The notes under the pieces: model-generated | What the model was told of the DNA's origin: nothing | Databases searched by the model: none | The model's input: the letters and a program-made list of their open reading frames with translations, nothing else | Assembly: GCA_023014335.1 (NCBI GenBank) | Contig: JAECYW010000004.1 | Span: 682,001 to 746,000, forward strand | Length of the DNA: 64,000 nucleotides | Source of the DNA: Galerina marginata | Taxonomy: Eukaryota; Basidiomycota; Agaricomycetes; Agaricales; Galerinaceae | Direction of reading: 5' to 3' | Part shown: positions 1-11,730 of the stretch, in pieces | How the letters are laid out: every line of letters begins with the position of its first letter | Numbering within the stretch: the stretch's first letter is position 1 | Program-made: the position numbers and the translations under genes

Positions 1-505
1 TAGGACTTCGTCACATCCGCGTAATGTGGATGGAAATTTGTCTTGGATAATGGAGATGCACTTGTTGCGAAACTGCAGCATGCCGTACTTGGTGCTAATC
101 CTCAGAATTCCAGAGATGAAGTTGATAAGCGTCCGCAAGCTTGTATCAGGCTTGATCTGGTCGAAATGACTAGAACCTGCATCTGGATAAATACGAAATA
201 TAGTCGATAAGGTGGACTCACAGGCCGTCGTACATCACCTTCATTAGGTCAACAAAATCGTTCACCTTATCATCATGAAGTTCCACCGCCGGGCAGCCAT
301 CATAGAGTTCCGTCGCTGCTGGTTGTGGCACATCCCACAGGCCTCTGAAAACGTCTGAGTGGCGGGCGAGCATTGACTGATGAATCCGAAACGCCGTTTT
401 CTCAACAATAATGACCACAGATCCATCTGGAAAGTAAAACTCGGGATGTCGTATGATTTCGTTTTGCGTCCCCGGTTCAAGAACTACCGGCGAGGTTCCA
501 TCCAT
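1..505 (-). CDS. BTB/POZ domain protein, N-terminal part, runs off left edge
   Basis: Two exons can be read: 505-222 starting at ATG, and 169 to the window edge, joined across a 52-nt intron (GTGAGT donor, TAG acceptor) that keeps the frame. The product opens with a short leader, then a phrase of the type FYFPDGSVVIIVEKTAFRIH and H-SMLARHSDVFRGL, which is the beta-strand plus first helices of a BTB/POZ fold. The second exon continues with helices around TSLRTLINFISGILRIS and KYGMLQFRNKC, normal for the large family of BTB proteins in Agaricomycetes. These proteins dimerise through BTB and are usually assumed to be adaptors or transcriptional regulators; nothing here tells which. The C-terminus lies outside the window. 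Confidence 0.85.
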
Positions 506-1586
506 CGTGAGTGGAGCCGAGAAGGTGGTGGCAGGAGGTTTGGTTGGCAGATTTCCTTTTTTGGCATAGTGTGGTTATAAGGCGAGGTTTCTCCGGTGCA
601 GTTACGCTTGAGCTTGAATCCCGAAAACTTTGAAATAATGGCGCCGCAGGATCAGGAAAAAAGAAGTAAACTTCACATCCAGGATGGCCATGACGCTTGC
701 GGCGTCAACCAGAGCTCCGGGGAAATAAATCAGAATAACTGGTTACTGTGGTTTAATTTTCGTCCAAATTCCAATTAATAAGCGCTCGCGCATCTGTCAT
801 TTACAGTAAGAGTTTGAAATAACAGGTGTAGTTATACTTCTCGGCAATTTACAGCGCCTTTCAGTTGAATCGCCCCAACGAAACAAAATCATATACGGCA
901 ACCACCGTCCTATGTCGAACCAAAACGGCCAGCCGAGGCCCGTAAGTTCGAGGTAAGCTCGGTACCACTGTCCGAACGCTTGAGAGAAACTAGCTACGTG
1001 ACACGTAGCGTACCTAACATAAATTAAAGCTCCGCCCAGATATTCGGGGGCGAGTGCCAAGTCAATTTCCGGCGTCATCCTAGAGTATTATTTTACATGG
1101 CTCTATGATTTCTTCCTAGCTCTCTAGCTCCTGCACCGTCAATATATACATTTCTGGTGGCTCAGTGCTCGATGGCTGTTTTTAAATTACGAGATTTGAA
1201 GTCAACTGCGAGCCTGCTCAGATTCTCCTTGGGTCGAGTAACACTGTAACACTCCCAACCCCACTCTTCTTGAAATTTTAAGCGAGCAGTTCAAAACCGA
1301 GGCTTTGGTTTATGTGAATCCACAATCCGGATTTTCAGTAACTAGAGAAGCTTGAAAAATTTTTTGCCCTGAGCTAAGAGTCAATCCTCAACTTGTCCTC
1401 ACCAACCCAACTCCAACCCGCAGTTTAAACCCGGCTATCTCGGCCCATCGTCAGGTGACATGTTCTGGCTGTGGGAATTTAATCATTTCATGTTGAGTCC
1501 GATCTTTGCAGCGTTGTCCTGGCTCCATAACTCTGATCAACTGTTGTTCAGTATTGTCTTTCCCGTTTGCGGGCTTTTCTCTAATC
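506..1586. other. intergenic, no supported gene
   Basis: Only short unconvincing open frames on both strands. It contains the promoters of the BTB gene (leftwards) and of COA6 (rightwards). Confidence 0.6.
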
Positions 1587-1936
1587 ATGGGGTGGTGGTT
1601 TTCCAGCTCCAGTGAAGATAACTCGGCGCCAAACAGAGAAAATCGGCAGAAATGTTGGGAAACACGAGACGCGTACTTTGCATGTCTAGATCGCGCTGGG
1701 GTGGTGAAAGCAGGTGACGAAGGGAATGCGTGCTCGAAAGAAAAAAGGCAATATGAGGGGAACTGCGCGAAAAGCTGGGTACGTTGCGTTTGTTCTCAAA
1801 ACTGTTCCCTGGATTAATCATGATTCGTACACGTCGCTTTCAGATCGAATATTTCAACCAGCGGCGCGTGATAGCGGAAGCGCAGAAAGATAGGCTAGCT
1901 CGAGCCAATGAACAAGCTCAAGGTGCCAAAAAGTAA
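1587..1936 (+). CDS. COA6: Cytochrome c oxidase assembly factor 6 (COA6)
   Basis: Exons 1587-1778 and 1844-1936, intron with GTACGT donor and TTTCAG acceptor, 94 residues. The N-terminus MGWWFSSSSED is followed by a twin-cysteine motif: C-X9-C (CWETRDAYFAC) and C-X10-C (CSKEKRQYEGNC). The unequal CX9C/CX10C pair is the signature of COA6 and separates it from COX6B/COX12 and other CX9C proteins. By family knowledge it sits in the mitochondrial intermembrane space, imported by Mia40, and helps deliver copper to the CuA site of Cox2. The ATG at 1587 is chosen because an upstream in-frame ATG at 1506 would add a long unconserved hydrophobic leader. The short basic exon 2 ends in a helix rich in K/R/A/Q. 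Confidence 0.9.
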
Positions 1937-3934
1937 CTGCGGCGTTCAAGATCCGCTCGTGCCTCTTATTTCGGTGATTTGCAACTGCTCTTGCTGGGCA
2001 GTTTGAATGCTGATTGACGCAGATACAGGTGTAAAGCGCGCCGTGGATTAATTATACATGTGCAGTGCCTTCCTCTGCCAGCTGATCGTGTATGTAATAC
2101 CAATGGCACACTATCGCCGTTGGTTTTCTCAACTTGTTGCGGCGTTCGGTCAGCAAATTCTTGTTTCGTAACCAACTTTGGATGAGATACAAATTTCACC
2201 GCCGACCTCGGGTTATGATGCAATATAGCCAGTGTATGTGGTTCTATCTTCTCTGCTCCGCACAGTTTTTGGCTTCTGTGTGATTTTATCATTCAGTCAA
2301 GTGATGATCAGCCCAATGTGCACTCTTCCTGGCGTAGTGGGAATCATCCCTTCTCTCACGGAGGGCGATGTACTCTGAAACTTCAATCAGTCATCGACTC
2401 ACCACTGAACTTCTCTCATCTTGGGTTTCAAGAATTTCTCTGTCCTTTTAGCCCACTGAATCATATATCTTTCAGCTCCTTTGCTCTTCGGCGGTAGGCA
2501 TCGCCCCGCAATCTCAACTAGATATGTATGGCACAAACGTTCCTTACGATCTCGTGCCCATTTTGCAAGAATGAATAACCGTTGATGAACACGACATACC
2601 CACAACAATCGTGAATCATGGCAGACTCTGCGCGCGGTGTATATGTTCTGAGCACAAAGCCAGTCTGCTGACGGTTCTGGGTTTACAAGCGTTCGTTACC
2701 CTTGGACTTAGAGCCAATAAAGCGTAAGGTGGCACAGTCATCCGCATGAATTTTTAAACCATTTTTGAAGCAATAATCCCGCTTTAGTTTTGGGGTTAGC
2801 CCGCTGGATTTTGACGTCGCGGAACACGTCAATTATGATGACGCTCAATATTAAAACGGCTTTCTTTCTCGTGATTTCCATTTCTGCAGGCAGCTCTGAG
2901 CTAATGCGCTTTGAACTGCTTTGACGCAATCCTATTTTGCTATCACGGTGTCAGTTCGCGGTACGTATTGTTGCTAAGCCTCCGTTACTTCCATCGTTCT
3001 TCCTTCCCTTTCAGACTTAATTTTTCTCCGACGGAGAGCTGAACGATGGCGATGTGCCGATGGGTCCCCTCTGGTCTCATGCCTGCTCAGGAGTGTGATT
3101 GTTTCTGCCAAACAAGAAAGAAAGCAGGTCCTTTCCAGAAGGCCAAAACTCACGATCTGCGCATCGTTGGAACGTCTGGCTCTTTGCTCCAAAGCTTGGT
3201 AGAAGGTCGTGAAAGCATTTCGTTTGAACGAGCAAACTACTAAACCTTGTATGACTTGTCCACACCGGCCGTAAGTCGGTTTTACAAGTATGGAAATTCC
3301 ACTTACACCCTTCGAGCGAGGAGCCGGCATTCCCGATGGACATACATATGTTTAGAACGCCTACTGAGGACCTCGATTGGCCCGGTGGGGCACCGGCTAC
3401 ATATCAAGTAGATGAACGTGCAAAGCAGTCGAGCCCTTGCCGAAACAAATCTTTTTTCACTTATTCTTATCCGCTACGAGCAGAAAAGATGCTAATTTTT
3501 CACCGCCTTGAGCCAGAACAATTTTTGTTCAGCGCCTGAGACAGACACACGACACACGATGTTAGTATTTTTACACCCATATCAGCAAAAGATCCCTTAA
3601 TGATATGCCAGCAGCCAGATACACGATCTTTTTTTGGGAACACCGAGCCCTCGTATGATAATCGGCTTGTGGATGCTTGTCGCTGCGTGTTCGCAGGAGG
3701 ACTGAGTTACCAACCCAATCGTCGATGATTGCTTCTGTGGAGACCCGTCACCCCGGAGATCGACCCGTCGGCCCTGATGGAACTTGCCACGGCCGCCGAA
3801 CTAACGGGTAATTTTTTCCCCTTAACACATTAATCTTGTAGACGTCACCGCCACCTTACGACTTAGGGTCAGATAAAAACACTTTTATACCGGATCCTCT
3901 TGTTCTCAGGCCTTTATCCTCCCCCTCCCCACCC
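1937..3934. other. about 2 kb without a recognisable gene
   Basis: Overlapping short frames on both strands with no conserved motif and no good splice chains. The pyrimidine-rich stretch just before 3935 is the leader of the next gene. Confidence 0.5.
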
Positions 3935-4812
3935 ATGCAGACGCCCACTACTGTTCGAGGTTACTCGGACTTCTTTGCCTCTGGGTTTCGCGCTGTAACG
4001 ACTCGCCGTTCAATGTCCTCCCGCAACTCTCTGGAGACCATCCCTACCAATGCCTGGTTCTCAAGCAGCCGCGACCGTCGAACACGACCTCGACCTGCGT
4101 CCATGATTGTTCATACGAGCTTAGCCCCCAGTACCCGTGAGAAGTCGCAGGGACGACGGTCATCATTTGTGTCATTCTCATCACGACTGTTCGACCGCAT
4201 CCTGTCGACTAGTACAGCTGGCGACAAAAACTCGTCCGTTTCTTCTAGGAGAAGCAGCCAGAGCTCACAATTTTTCGGCTCTCGTTCATCTGGTGACTCT
4301 GCGCCAGAAGTCTTGATCAGCGCTGGTGGCCCATCGGCTCCCAACGGAAGGTGTGTACGACACCTCTTCTTGGCGATTTATATCAAATACTTAAACCCCA
4401 ATCATCTACTCTTAGTGCCTTACATCAAAGCATCGATCCGTTTACCTCATCCCCCGACGCCAGATCGATGTTTATTGACCTATCCTCCGACGAGAGCTCT
4501 CCGTCCGGGACCCCAAAGCGCGAATCCTTTCTATCCCTCACCGGCTCCTCATCTAACCGATCCTCCTTCATCTTCGCTCGTCGCGAACGCCCGACATCAA
4601 TCCACACCATGCCACTTCCATCCCGCTCTCGGCGGTCATCCCTACAATACTGCCCGCCCAGCCTGGAGAAAACCGACTTCTTCCTGATTCTAGAGGAGGA
4701 GCCCAGTCTGGCCACCGAGCCCATACCGGAGGATCATGATGAATGGGACGCCCCCGCCAAAATTGACTGGCGACAGTTTCACATTGACATCTTAACAGAC
4801 GACAACCGATAA
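3935..4812 (+). CDS. Ser/Arg-rich protein of unknown function
   Basis: Two exons, 3935-4350 and 4416-4812 (GTGTGT donor; TAG acceptor after CTT; an alternative acceptor at 4430 is also in frame). About 270 residues. Low complexity throughout: many S, R, T and P, with repeated RRS/SS patches that look like basophilic kinase sites, and an acidic tail before the end (EEEPS, PEDHDEWD) followed by the conserved-looking DWRQFHIDILTDD. No membrane segment or signal peptide. I do not recognise the family. Codon pattern and the clean intron make it a real gene; its role is unknown. It converges with the arrestin gene at 5265. Confidence 0.65.
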
Positions 4813-5264
4813 TCGTATACTTCAACTCTATTCTTACTGTAAATTATTAGGTCCATCGTGTCGTCGCGCTCTCGTCGTTTTCCAGGCTGTATATTACTTT
4901 TTTCGCATCTAGAGTTCGATCATTCTTGTTGTACTACTACCTACTTACCATCACTGGCTTCTTAATTGGCAGTCTTCTTGCACACCAACGTCCACCCATA
5001 CCCGAGTAGCGCACTTATTCACCTTTGACCCTTATGTATACACGATTTCTGAACGATCTACTGAATGATCAATGCTTTATGTCTTGGATTCCTGAGGAGT
5101 CATTACAATGGTCTTCATAAGGTTCATTACAACAATTCAATCGATATCGAGATCCGTGAATATGAGAGAGAAAGAAAGGTAGAGAAGTCAAAAAAAGATC
5201 TGCGATAAATAAAACTTTGTGAATACAACAAATGTGGAAGCTTTCTTGAAACTCGATCCTTCTG
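4813..5264. other. convergent 3' flanks
   Basis: AT-rich spacer between the stop codons of two convergent genes (plus-strand gene ending at 4812 and minus-strand arrestin ending at 5265). No gene seen. Confidence 0.6.
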
Positions 5265-8200
5265 TCAAGTTTTCTGTCCTTGACCTTGGTACTTCTTGAT
5301 GAGGTCTCTAAGACGTGCTTGACCGAAGGCTAGATCAGCGGGTTTCGAAGGAGAAATAGGCCGTGGGGCTTCTGGAGGAAGTGAAGCTGACACTGTAGTC
5401 GTCAACACAGTCGGTAGTTGTACGGGTCTGGGATGCTTCTGAGCTGCGGAAGATTGAGGTCGAGCAAGAGATGCGGTGGAAGAGAGAGTTGGGACGGCAT
5501 GCGAAGAGGAAACAACAGCTGGATCAGAAGTCCCCTTGATAACAGGTTTCACACCCTTTGCAACAAAGTTGTGCAACCTGGGTTCGGAAGAGCTTGGTGT
5601 CGAGAGGTTGGTTGGTGTGATCTTCCCGTGTAGCGAGTACGGACTTGACATGGCCGTGGCTGGTCGTTTCTGGACCAGAGCATCCGTCGATTGACTCCCC
5701 TTGCCAACATGTATACCACCAAGTCGACCTACAGGAGGGACGAGAGCCTTTGCTGACGACACCTTCTTGGGCAGAGGATGAGAAACTGGTTTAGAAACTG
5801 GAAAGTCATTACGCGTGTCCGGCCGTTTCTGAGCTTCAGTAGACTTTGATGCGTTGAGGCCACTCCCAGATGGCACCGAAACCTGTTTAGGAGGAGGCGT
5901 CATCACAGCAGTGGAAAATAATTTGCGTTCTGCTCGCAGAGGTTGAGACGGCAGCGGTGATCTCGTTTCCGCAACAGGATTTAAACGCTTGGGAACGTCC
6001 TTCCCTTTGGATTCATGGCTAGTAATTGCGCCAGATGACCAAAGATTGGCAACCGAGGTGACTTTGCCACCTCTGCCACCACGTGCAGACCGTATGTCGT
6101 ATTTAACCTCAGGATCAACGGGTTTCGGTTGTGGAAATACGGGCTGGATTCGTCCAACCTGCTGAGCGTTTTTCGGCGGGGATGGAACCGGGGTCTTGCT
6201 GGGTGGTGGTAACACCACGGCAGGAGATTTCATAACCTCCGGTTGTTTCCTTGCATTTCTGGCTGCTGCAGAATAAGACAGAGGCTTCGACCTCGGATCC
6301 GGGGCTGGTGGAGGTGGTGGTTTAGATGATGGAGGCGAGAACTTTCGATCTGTTCTGATGGACACGGGCGCTGCCGCAGGTGGAATGGCTTTGAGGAATT
6401 GCGGCATTTGTTTCGCTTGAATCACAGGCGTTTTCTCAGATGACCAGATATCCTGCACCCTCCTTGCCTCTTCCACCACCGTCGCATCCCTCGTGATCAG
6501 CGGCCGAGCCTGGAGCGTATCTCTCTTGAGTGTAGCAATCGGTACGAATCCAGATGACCGAGGATTAGGTGCAGCCGAAATATCAGCCTGTCGTTCCGTC
6601 GCCGGTCCAACAAGGGGTACTCCTTGCACAACAGCAGCAGAGGATTGAAGAGGCTCGTCATGGCGGTCGGTGTCAGTTGGTTCGAACGGAGAGGGCAGAT
6701 TCCTAATGACGCTCGGACTAGGAGGGATAACTTGTTCTTGAGGCGGTATGTCAGGGTCAATCCTCCCCAACCATGCGGCCACACGTCCTTTCGCAGAAGA
6801 TTTATTGCTGGACCGATCCTTCTTTTTCCCGCTGACCTTGCCTTCCTTGCCCTTTTCCTTCTCCTTGGTCCTAGCCAGCTCTTCCCGATCACCCTCCTCC
6901 CGCTCTCTGAGTAATAACCTCGTCGGCGTGCCTACAACATGAGCCCGCTCCCTCATATGCTGATGCAGCCCCGTATTCAATCCTTCTCGCTCGCCACTGG
7001 AACCACCTCTAGACCTGCCTGCCCTATGTGTCCGACCATCAAACTCTCCATCAGAATCATCCCCACCCAGACCTCCAGCAAGCGTCAGACTGGAAATCGC
7101 AGAATCATGCAGCGGCTCCGGGCTCTTGGTAGGAATAGGTATTGAGGAGCTCTTTCGCGGACCCGAGGCAGTGTCGATTGGCAAAATGTTTCGCAAATCT
7201 GGTCTCTGGTCTTTATTCGCATGATTTGTGTCCGCCTTCCGCGTGCCAACCTCTGCCAACAGTCTTCTTTCGAGAGCATCAAGGCCGCTCTCAGACTTGA
7301 GCTCATTCTTGTCCGTCCGGCGAGAAGGAAGAACGGCGAGGAGTGCTGGGGTAGGCGGTGTCTGGTCAGATGGAAGAGGCGACGTTTCCGGTATGGGAAG
7401 ACTCTGGTCAGCGAAATAAAGATCCGCTCGAGTACGACTGGGAGGAGAAAGCAAATTCTTTCCCGAAGGCACTGGTGGTCCAGGTAACGTTTTGTTGACA
7501 TCACCATCGTTTTCAGCAATTTTGGTTTTTGACACGAGTTCCTTGGCCTTTCCTTTAGCATCATTAGCAGCCAATGCCTCTCCTATTCCCTTTGGAAGGT
7601 CACACGATAAGTCTTCGCTTTTCCTAACGACCTCATCAGCCATTTTCTCGAGCTCCTCGACCCTTTCGCTCTTCACAGTAGCACCAAGAATTGGATCGCG
7701 GGTGAAAGAGTGCTTTGGCGTTAGGTGGGGCCGTGGCGAGTGCACAACAGCTTCAGGTACTGGCGGAGATATGGAGAGGTTTTCTGCCCTCGGCAAGCCA
7801 GGAGGGGGTGGGAGATTGCGTAGTTGTCGCGGTTTGGCAGTTGCCTTTGACGATACACCTGCAGTAGCGGCGATGCTGGAGGTATCTGGGACATACGACT
7901 CATTAACGGGAGGGAGTTGTCCAGGAATAGGATAACGATGACTCTGTGGAGATACCGATCGATTTCTTGACGATAATCGCAAATGTTGGGTCACACGTGA
8001 AGCGCGCTCTCCTTTGCCAACTTCTGGCTCGAAAGGATCTATGGCAGGTGGATGTGAATGATTTAAATCGTGAAGAGGGATTAAGGATGTGGCAGGAAGA
8101 GGACGAGGTAGGCCTGAAATGATGGGTTGAACGACCTGCGAGGCAGATGCCACTGGTCCAGCACTTGAAGGACGAGGAACGTATCCCGCAGTCGGGTTGT

Positions 8201-9751
8201 CCACAGGGACATGCAGATTTTGTTGAGGATGTGGAGGCGTATGCTGTCCATAAAAAGGCTGAGGCATGGTGTAGGGTTGCAGTGGAGACTGAAATGCCTC
8301 TGCTTGCAGGGGTGAATGCGAAGCATAGGGGTAACCAAGAGGTGTATGTGGTGTGGGTATGTGTGGTGGCGGGGGCAGCCACACCTGGTTTTGCGTTGGA
8401 TCGACGTATGGCATTAGCATTGGACCTGGAGATATTGGATGTGAAGAGTTGTAAGGATTGTACGGGGCATACGGTCCTGGTGGTTGGTTAACCATAAGTT
8501 CTTGGGAATAAGGCTGAGCGTAAGGTCCTGGAACCTGTTGGGTAGGAGGCAAAGCCCTGGGGTGAACAATTTCAATTGGAATCTCCAACAGTATATCCTT
8601 GCTATTGTAGCATGAATCAGCACAAATATTGGTATCGTAAACGGTCGACATACCTGCCCATACCCATCGTCAACTTGACCTCTACTTTGCATTTGATCTC
8701 GAAAAGAGACTCGCTGTGGCGTGGACCGGAACCTCCTTCTCCTTCTTCGCCATCTAAGATGCCACCCCTTGCCCCTCTGGTATGCTTCGGGACATCAAAG
8801 ACCAGGTTGGCAATGCCTTCTGCTCCTGGGGGTATGATGTACTCAGGACCGCGAAAGGGAACTGTGGTTAGGGTATCGGAAATTTGCACAGGAGCTGGCC
8901 GATTATGCCCAATGGTAGCGCCAGCTAGGTATAGCGTTCGTGTTAAAGTCAAAGTCAAGCCCGAATTCTACAGAATATTAGAGACCGAGTTTGAAAACGA
9001 GAACGAAATTGGTACCTTCTTAGTGGAATGATTCTTGACCTGCAATTCCAAGCAAGCACTTTCACCAGCGACAGCAATGCTGCCTCCAACACCAACCATC
9101 CTGCCCTGCATCCATAGCTTGCCATTCTCGCCGACTACAATGGCTTCAGGGATTTTTCCCAAGATCTCATCGTATGGGTATGCCTCCACGACGTCGATAG
9201 GGTGCTTGTCTATGACAAGGCGTTTCTCGTTCTTCCAGTAAACTCCAACGCTTGCTCGGAGTTCGTAGCGGACCCTCGCCAGTCCTGAGCCAAAGGAAAT
9301 GGAAGAAGGCGATGAAACAGGTATAGGGATGCGAAATAGGAAGGTAGAACGACCCTTGCGCGCATGGTAATAGTGTTGAGGCAAATGAGGGTCTCCAGGC
9401 ATGGGATGTGCTTGGACTGCATTTGACGGGGGTAAACCTGGACCCTGAAACAGGCGCCGGCTGTGCAAAAAGGTCGAAGTTGCTGAGTGGTCTCTAGAAG
9501 TTAATTCTACCAGAACCATTAGTGAATTCATGACCAGATGAAAATGGTCGTACCATACCTTGAAGAGCAAACAATTCTACCATCAATATCCCAATACCAA
9601 GCCCTTTATCAGCTCTGCATTCCATCTCTAACTTTCCCGAAACATGGGTGCCTGCAACGAAAGTCGGGTCCGCTAGAGTTATTGTGACCTTGACTTTCGA
9701 ATGGTGTGGAGACGAATTCATAGGCTCCGGCAAAGCTTGTGAAGAAGCCAT
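5265..9751 (-). CDS. Alpha-arrestin domain protein with very long disordered tail
   Basis: Four exons: 9751-9559, 9506-9016, 8967-8654, 8601-5265; all joins keep frame; 1444 residues. Residues 1 to about 345 form the arrestin sandwich: KVKVTITLADPTFVAGTHVSG and LGIGILMVELFALQ in the N half, STFLFRIPIPVS, ISFGSGLARVRYELRASVGV, then TLTRTLYLAGATIG and KCKVEVKLTMGMG in the C half. The remaining 1100 residues are Pro/Ser-rich with a Lys/Glu cluster near LARTKEKEKGKEGK. I see no clear PPxY motif for Rsp5-type ligases in the part after the fold. Alpha-arrestins are usually ubiquitin-ligase adaptors for endocytosis of plasma-membrane transporters or receptors, or signalling scaffolds. The tail is much longer than in yeast ARTs (generally below 1100 residues in total). 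Confidence 0.88.
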
Positions 9752-11730
9752 ATCAACAAATCGCCTTCCGGCAGTCTAAAAATTGCACTGCGATTGTGTT
9801 TATAACTCCAAGAATCGACAAGAAGATCCATTTAAGCCTCTTACCTGCTATTGAGATGTTCCGGTGCCGCTTAACTGAAAAATCAAGGTCTTGAGACAAC
9901 GGATATTCTACACCACAAATCCCCGACAATTGGACACAATTTGGCCTGCTGAAAGATGGAAATGTGAAAGCAGGACATCTGGAAGGATATTTGCAACAGG
10001 AAAGAGGGCCATTCACGAGCGGAAAGACCCCATTTCTGCGTTTCGAGGTGGTGGGATAAGGAAAGAGAAGGTGTCCCAAATAGGAATTTATAATCATTTT
10101 CTTTGTTTTTCCGTTATGACAGATGTAGACACTTTAAGCACTACTTATCAACTGCCTTTGCGTGCTACATAATGATATGGAGCCACAAAATCGGGTCATC
10201 GACTCATGGATATCGTTTCTGGCGTCTTGAAAATAAAGTTCGAAGCACCGTTGGCTTGTGGGTGACTTTGAATGGGCAGGAACACCCCGAGCTCACAGAG
10301 AAAGAGCATGGACCGGATGGTGTCTCCGAGGCAGGTTTCGTTGATCAACTTTGAAGGGTTGGCCTGCCTAGAAACGTGGCACGGAAGGTTAACCACGCTT
10401 TCGCGCCGATAACCTGGAAAGTCCAAGCTCGACCCCATAGCAGACATGATGAATGAAGCTCAATAGCAGGAATCATGCCAGACGCTGTGTAGACGCTCGC
10501 CGCTTCAATGTTTCTGGAGTTGTCCAAGAACTGAGCCTGGCAGCCGCCTCGGAATGGTGTCGAAGATCAGGACTTGAACTTGCTTGGAATGACGCTGTCG
10601 AATATGGCGACCATCAGAGCTGACCTCGTCAATTGTCAACCAGTATGTAGTTGTTCTGATTGATGCATGCGGGCCTGACAGCATCAACCCCCCCTCGGGA
10701 GTCTGGGGACTAGACACGGTGACAAAGTCAAAGAAGGATGGCCATGGAGATGCCCGCCATGACTTGATGATCTGCCATGGAGTCACGTCCCAAGTACGCT
10801 CTGCCTGCTATATTTGCCCATCGAATTCCACGGCGTAACCAACTATGACGGAAGGCAAGATTGGACCAATGAAGGGATGGCTATAATGGGAGTGAGAGTC
10901 AGATTCAAGTTGGTGACACACATGATGAACTTTACGCACCTGGTTTGAGCTTCGCTGAGCTTCATCCCCATCAAGACCTATATTTGCCAAAGAAAGAAGC
11001 CAAGACGAATCAGCAATTTGTCAGGCAATGAGAACGTAGGGAGGAAAAGGTAGAGAGACTTGGAAGAACCCACAAGTGACAAAATAGTGGCAGATATCTG
11101 ATAGTTAGAAAATCAAACCGCATGGCATAGACTAGTGTAAGGCCACGTAGTACAAACTAGAATAGCGATACATCGGCAGAATGGTAGGGGATTAGAAAAA
11201 ATGTAGACCAAATGACAAAGAAATACAAAAAGAGAATGCAACATAAATAGAGAATCGAAGGAGAAAGATTTTTTTTGAAAGGTGACAACGCGCGAGGGAG
11301 ACAAAGAAAAGGCAATCGAACCAAACCACCGACTACTGAACCAACAGCGACACGCCATACCGCGACAAGTCAACAAATGAACTCGACCAGCGGAGTCAAC
11401 GACGCACAATACAAGAACAGGAGACCTCAACAAATACCTGGGTATCCGGAGGTCAATCCTTCCCAAGACATTGTACAGCGTAGTCTCGACGACAAAGCCA
11501 CATCCACCTATCGCTCGTTCACCAGGTCGCATCAACCGAAAGTCCAGTGGTCAAAAGTTTAATCATATCGCCCTTTCAGTCTTCGCTGATTGCAGGTCTC
11601 CTCGGTTTCTTTATGACGACAGTTTGAGGAGGAGGAACAGAGATGGTTTGTCGATCCACATCCCAATCTCTAAAAATCCATTTCAAAAAGCGTTAAAAGA
11701 CGAGGGGCATGATATCAAAACCAAAAAAAT
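9752..11730. other. about 2 kb spacer, possible minor ORFs
   Basis: Holds the arrestin promoter side and the 3' side of the pseudokinase gene. Short minus-strand frames near 10.2-11.0 kb could be spliced relics (for example a frame ending VIVGYAVEFDGQI at about 10.8 kb), but no consistent exon chain or known motif was found. Confidence 0.4.

Noticed and set aside
3046..3539. Overlapping frames on both strands at 3.0-3.5 kb.
   Set aside because: Similar lengths on several frames, no motif, no splice chain.
7085..7564. 159-codon minus-strand frame inside the arrestin tail, and similar shadows.
   Set aside because: Overlaps a 3.3-kb open frame on the same strand that continues the arrestin protein.
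11113..11535. 140-codon minus-strand frame, hydrophobic.
   Set aside because: It starts downstream of the stop codon of the pseudokinase gene, has no homology-like motif, and is probably 3' UTR.
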